Below, one piece after another: positions 63,896 to 64,000 of a stretch of DNA of 64,000 nt (position 1 is its first letter; each line of letters begins with the position of its first letter). The stretch spans positions 1,685,001 through 1,749,000 of the forward strand of contig CALZFC010000062.1 in assembly GCA_945643635.1 (NCBI GenBank), in the 5' to 3' direction. This DNA is from Allodiplogaster sudhausi. Lineage: Eukaryota > Nematoda > Chromadorea > Rhabditida > Diplogasteridae. Below the pieces are notes generated by a model, which was given only the letters and a program-made list of their open reading frames with translations, made no database searches and had not been told where the DNA came from. A program made the position numbers and the translations under genes.

Positions 63896-64000
63896 TTCTT
63901 GACAGTGTCAACGCCTAAGGAATGCCTTTCAGTTCTTGGGAATGCAAGGTGTCAGGAAGAAAAGGCAACATTGGCGAAAGAGTAAGGAGGTGGAATAGGA

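Overview
This window is nuclear DNA of a nematode. The strongest evidence is a complete fozi-1 gene (two C2H2 zinc fingers plus a divergent formin FH2 domain, a combination known from nematodes). Likely spliced-leader acceptors (ttacag, ttctag, ccttag) also lie just upstream of start codons. I cannot name the genus. The DNA is very rich in GA/CT microsatellites, and most long reading frames of Ser/Leu/Phe or Arg/Glu are simply these repeats. All gene models below were built by eye from splice sites; for the recognised genes the exon phases close exactly.

Layout. 1-15,100: no supportable gene, dozens of GA/CT tracts. 15,141-27,109 (+): fozi-1, 20 exons, about 831 aa. 28,662-32,286: left arm of a large inverted duplication, carrying a 248-aa gene of unknown family (minus strand). 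32,287-34,000: repeat debris (DDE transposase fragment, tRNA-like elements, a third partial copy of the duplicated gene's 5' region). 34,304-35,438 (+): 3' end of an unrecognised gene. 35,883-50,049 (-): intact acyl-CoA synthetase of the 4-coumarate-CoA ligase/luciferase type, 16 exons, 548 aa. Its introns hold a 4.2-kb PIF/Harbinger transposon, a 2.2-kb foldback element with tRNA-like arms, a 485-bp palindromic MITE and a smaller repeat. 50,638-53,808: right arm of the inverted duplication, with the second copy of the unknown gene (+). 55,492-56,817 (-): NAT9-type N-acetyltransferase. 58,402-63,895 (-): AGAP/CenG-type ArfGAP (PH, ArfGAP, ankyrin repeats); an N-terminal GTPase part, if present, lies beyond the right edge.

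Most unusual parts. The synthetase gene is bracketed by about 3.2-3.6-kb inverted arms that differ by a clean MITE insertion (empty site visible in the other arm) and by loss of one splice acceptor whose exon can be skipped in frame. The Harbinger transposon in synthetase intron 5 carries a 189-bp copy of the host's own exon 5 with splice sites kept but a premature stop. fozi-1 and the AGAP gene each contain a GC-AG intron with the same donor, gcgagtt. GA/CT microsatellites repeatedly abut splice sites.
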